Source of the DNA: Lactobacillaceae bacterium | GTDB taxonomy: Bacteria; Bacillota; Bacilli; Lactobacillales; Lactobacillaceae | Length of the DNA: 6,750 nt | Direction: 5' to 3' | Assembly (NCBI GenBank): GCA_031261865.1 | Contig: JAISIV010000016.1 | Coordinates: forward strand, 1 to 6,750 | Shown here: piece by piece, positions 5,347-6,750 of the stretch | How the letters are laid out: every line of letters begins with the position of its first letter | How positions within the stretch are numbered: the stretch's first letter is position 1 | Translations under genes and position numbers: made by a program | The notes under the pieces: generated by a model | What the model was told of the DNA's origin: nothing | Databases searched by the model: none | What the model saw: the letters and a program-made list of their open reading frames with translations, nothing else

Positions 5347-6276
5347 ATTGAAATAATTCCAGGTATTTGTCTCGTCAACACGTAATTGTTCAATCAAACT
5401 TTCAGCAGAATCAAACTTCTCTTGGTCACGGAGTTTTTTAATCCAAGTGACAGTGGCAACTTTCCCATAAACATCTTGATCAAAATTCAAAACATGTACT
5501 TCAACGGTTATTGGGCGACCCGGTTCAAAAGTAGGATTAGTACCGACACTAGTCATCGACTGATAAATATTGTCATCCCCTTCAATTTTTACTTGGGTTA
5601 TATAGACGCCATTACCTGGAATCTTATGGTCTTTTGCGACTTGTACATTTAATGTTGGATAACCCAGCAATCTACCGCGGGCGTCTCCATGAATAACTTT
5701 CCCTCGGTTAGTGTAATAACGTCCTAACATCGTAGTTACGGTATCTAGGTCACCAACTGATAGGGCTTTTCGGATATTGGTAGACGAAATTTTTTGAGAA
5801 TTGTCCTGTTGTTCTTCCACAATGATGACTTCAAAGCGACCTTTTGAAAAATCGGTCAAATGTTGCATATCAGCGGTCGTATTCGGAGCGCCATAAGTGT
5901 GATCAAAGCCCGCTACAACTGTGCGTGGATTTAGAGGCATTAAAATTTGGTCGACAAATGTCTGACCATCGATATTCGAAAAGTCTTGAGTCATTTCAAG
6001 AAAATAGAGATTGTCGACTCCCAGTCTTTCAAACTCCGATTCTCTTTCTTTTTTATCAGTTAAATATTGGAACTCGCTATCATTTCCAAAAACCAGCGAT
6101 GGATGCGGATAATATGTCAACAAACCTAAAGGAATACCGTTATCTTGAGCTATTTTTTTTGCGGTATTGATTACTTGTTGGTGTCCTAAATGTAAGCCAT
6201 CGAAGAAACCTAAAACGATGACTTGATTTGCCTGTTGGTTTATACTAATTGGGTAAGTTAATTCATATGTTTTCAC
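5335..6276 (-). CDS. ribF: Bifunctional riboflavin kinase / FAD synthetase RibF
   Basis: This 313-residue cytoplasmic enzyme phosphorylates riboflavin to FMN and then adenylylates it to FAD. The N-terminal adenylyltransferase domain (about 1-185) has GFFDGLHLGH (23-32) with the HxGH-type nucleotide site, GFDHTYG (123-129) and SSTNIRKAL (164-172). The C-terminal kinase domain (about 186-310) has GRLLGYPTLN (201-210; usually PTAN, a mild change), PGNGVY (220-225), GTNPTF (245-250) and VEVHVLNFDQDVYG (258-271) with the probable catalytic Glu259. The length is typical. The start is GTG at 6276: the next upstream in-frame codon of note is a stop at 6295-6297 with no other start between, and no Shine-Dalgarno is visible. 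truB, the common upstream partner, is absent. No terminator separates it from grpE; its stop lies inside the CtsR operator. Confidence 0.95.
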   Translation of the reverse strand: MKTYELTYPISINQQANQVIVLGFFDGLHLGHQQVINTAKKIAQDNGIPLGLLTYYPHPSLVFGNDSEFQYLTDKKERESEFERLGVDNLYFLEMTQDFSNIDGQTFVDQILMPLNPRTVVAGFDHTYGAPNTTADMQHLTDFSKGRFEVIIVEEQQDNSQKISSTNIRKALSVGDLDTVTTMLGRYYTNRGKVIHGDARGRLLGYPTLNVQVAKDHKIPGNGVYITQVKIEGDDNIYQSMTSVGTNPTFEPGRPITVEVHVLNFDQDVYGKVATVTWIKKLRDQEKFDSAESLIEQLRVDETNTWNYFNGQK

Positions 6277-6283
6277 ATAGATT

Positions 6284-6310
6284 ATTTTACGTGTTTATTG
6301 ACTAAATCAA
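6284..6310 (-). promoter_or_regulatory. Weak candidate ribF promoter, possibly giving a leaderless mRNA
   Basis: TAAAAT (6284-6289) on the minus strand is a plausible -10 box, with TTGATT (6305-6310) 15 bases upstream as a poor -35. If used, transcription would begin at about 6276-6278, on or next to the ribF GTG. That would explain why no Shine-Dalgarno is seen. Spacing is suboptimal, so this is tentative. Confidence 0.25.
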
Positions 6311-6321
6311 TAGATTATTGA
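6296..6321. repeat. TATTGA inverted and direct repeats in the ribF-rpmF divergent gap
   Basis: TATTGA (6296-6301) and TCAATA (6307-6312) form a perfect 6-bp dyad with a CTAAA centre, and a third TATTGA follows at 6316-6321. The dyad overlaps the rpmF -35 box and the possible ribF -35, where a shared regulator could act. The bases are A/T-rich, so chance is a real alternative. Confidence 0.35.
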
Positions 6322-6327
6322 TATTAT
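6298..6327 (+). promoter_or_regulatory. Sigma-A promoter of rpmF
   Basis: TTGACT (6298-6303) is followed 18 bases later by TATTAT (6322-6327), five of six matches to each box. It directs transcription into rpmF with a leader of about 20 bases. Confidence 0.65.
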
Positions 6328-6353
6328 TAATTGGTTATAAATAAGGAGATATC

Positions 6354-6527
6354 ATGGCTGCACCATCGAATAAAAATTCAAAGTCACACAAGCGTAACCG
6401 TCGTGGTCATATCGCTCTTAGCGTTCCAAGTCTTGTATTAGATAAAACTACTGGTGAATATTCAGTTGCTCACCGCGTAGATTCAAAAGGTCAATACAAG
6501 GGTCGCCAAGTTGTTGACGCAAAGTAA
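6354..6527 (+). CDS. rpmF: 50S ribosomal protein L32, cysteine-free form
   Basis: This 57-residue basic protein starts at ATG 6354 with AAGGAG (6343-6348) five bases upstream. The N-terminus (MAAPSNKNSKSHKRNRRGHI, residues 1-20) aligns with the L32 pattern MAVPxRKTSKxKKRxRRGH, and the end GRQVVDAK with the usual GKQVV. L32 is a structural part of the large ribosomal subunit. Standard L32 holds zinc with two CxxC pairs; here those places read LDKTTGE (29-35) and VDSKGQY (42-48), and no cysteine is present. Many Firmicutes carry both zinc and zinc-free paralogues, the latter often under zinc control. I see no Zur-type operator, so this copy may be the housekeeping one. It is monocistronic, with its own promoter and terminator. 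Confidence 0.93.
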   Translation: MAAPSNKNSKSHKRNRRGHIALSVPSLVLDKTTGEYSVAHRVDSKGQYKGRQVVDAK

Positions 6528-6533
6528 TTATTA

Positions 6534-6583
6534 ATTACATAAAAATAACCCCGCCGATTTGGTTGGGTTATTTTTTATGTAAT
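6534..6583. terminator. Bidirectional intrinsic terminator between rpmF and the converging gene
   Basis: Arms ATTACAT-A5-TAACCC (6534-6551) and GGGTTA-T6-ATGTAAT (6565-6583) pair almost fully, with one bulged base from the unequal A and T runs. The A run on the left and T run on the right give a U tract in both reading directions. It ends rpmF from one side and the minus-strand gene from the other. Confidence 0.85.
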
Positions 6584-6604
6584 TATGTATCTAAAATTAG
6601 ATAA

Positions 6605-6750
6605 TCAGGGGACTATTTTCTTTTTTTGAAAAGTTGGGGAAGCAGTGTTATGAGAAATATCATTTGATTCAACAACCCTGATAGTCAGAGGGTTATCAAA
6701 ATTAGATCCAGTAATAATTAACTCACCCGGAAGGAGGTTTTCGAGGGAAA
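6605..6750 (-). CDS. C-terminal 47 residues of an unidentified protein (5' part outside window)
   Basis: One minus-strand frame is open from the right edge to TGA at 6605-6607; the other two minus frames stop near 6718-6725. It would be the end of a gene that converges on rpmF and shares its two-way terminator 22 bases past the stop. The visible sequence includes LLPGELIITGSNFDNPLTIRVVES and later HNTASPTFQKKK. The PGE-hydrophobic-TGS-x-PLTIRV pattern followed by a His recalls the C-terminal end of HerA/DUF87-type P-loop ATPases, but no nucleotide-binding motif lies within the window. I cannot assign a function with confidence. That it is coding is likely from the frame, the sequence character and the terminator. 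Confidence 0.6.
   Translation of the reverse strand, partial: SLENLLPGELIITGSNFDNPLTIRVVESNDISHNTASPTFQKKKIVP

Noticed and set aside
1..6750. CRISPR arrays, tRNA or rRNA genes, insertion sequences or attachment sites
   Set aside because: No spaced palindromic repeats, cloverleaf structures, transposase-like frames or terminal inverted repeats were seen.

Overview
The window looks like a chromosomal housekeeping region of a low-to-moderate G+C Firmicute, most likely a lactic acid bacterium of the Lactobacillaceae. The evidence is strong AGGAGG-type ribosome binding sites, a compact DnaK (609 aa) of Gram-positive length, a bifunctional RibF next to the dnaK locus, a KxYKxGKxW signal peptide (typical of lactobacilli and relatives), and a CtsR-type operator. 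No hrcA lies ahead of grpE and a CtsR box is there instead. The closest precedent I know is Oenococcus oeni, which is described as lacking hrcA and using CtsR as its main stress regulator. Oenococcus or a related lineage is therefore plausible, but this is inference.

Layout, left to right. Bases 1-1066 (minus) hold the N-terminal 355 codons of a large secreted surface protein with a KxYKxGKxW signal, a serine-rich octapeptide repeat and the start of an L-type-lectin-like domain; the gene runs off the left edge. Bases 1067-1388 are non-coding: its ribosome binding site, a candidate sigma-A promoter, three phased TGTGAA repeats and the terminator of the next operon. Bases 1389-5261 (minus) hold grpE-dnaK-dnaJ followed by a gene for a PspC-domain membrane protein that overlaps the dnaJ stop by one base. 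Bases 5335-6276 (minus) are ribF. A divergent gap follows, then rpmF (ribosomal protein L32) on the plus strand at 6354-6527. A two-way terminator separates rpmF from the 3' end of a converging minus-strand gene that enters from the right edge.

How the genes fit together. GrpE, DnaK and DnaJ form one chaperone cycle, and a single strong promoter covered by CtsR half-sites should make them heat- and stress-inducible. An internal hairpin with a T-tract between dnaK and dnaJ probably lowers dnaJ-pspC expression relative to dnaK. RibF makes FMN and FAD and is read toward grpE with no terminator between them, so some read-through is likely.

What is unusual. No entirely new system is evident, but several departures from the textbook locus stand out: no hrcA and no CIRCE; a DnaJ in the canonical operon position that has lost its whole cysteine zinc-finger region; an L32 that has also lost its four zinc-binding cysteines; a PspC protein fused to a C-terminal HeH/SAP-like helical domain and translationally coupled to dnaJ; and a ribF that starts with GTG and has no visible Shine-Dalgarno sequence.
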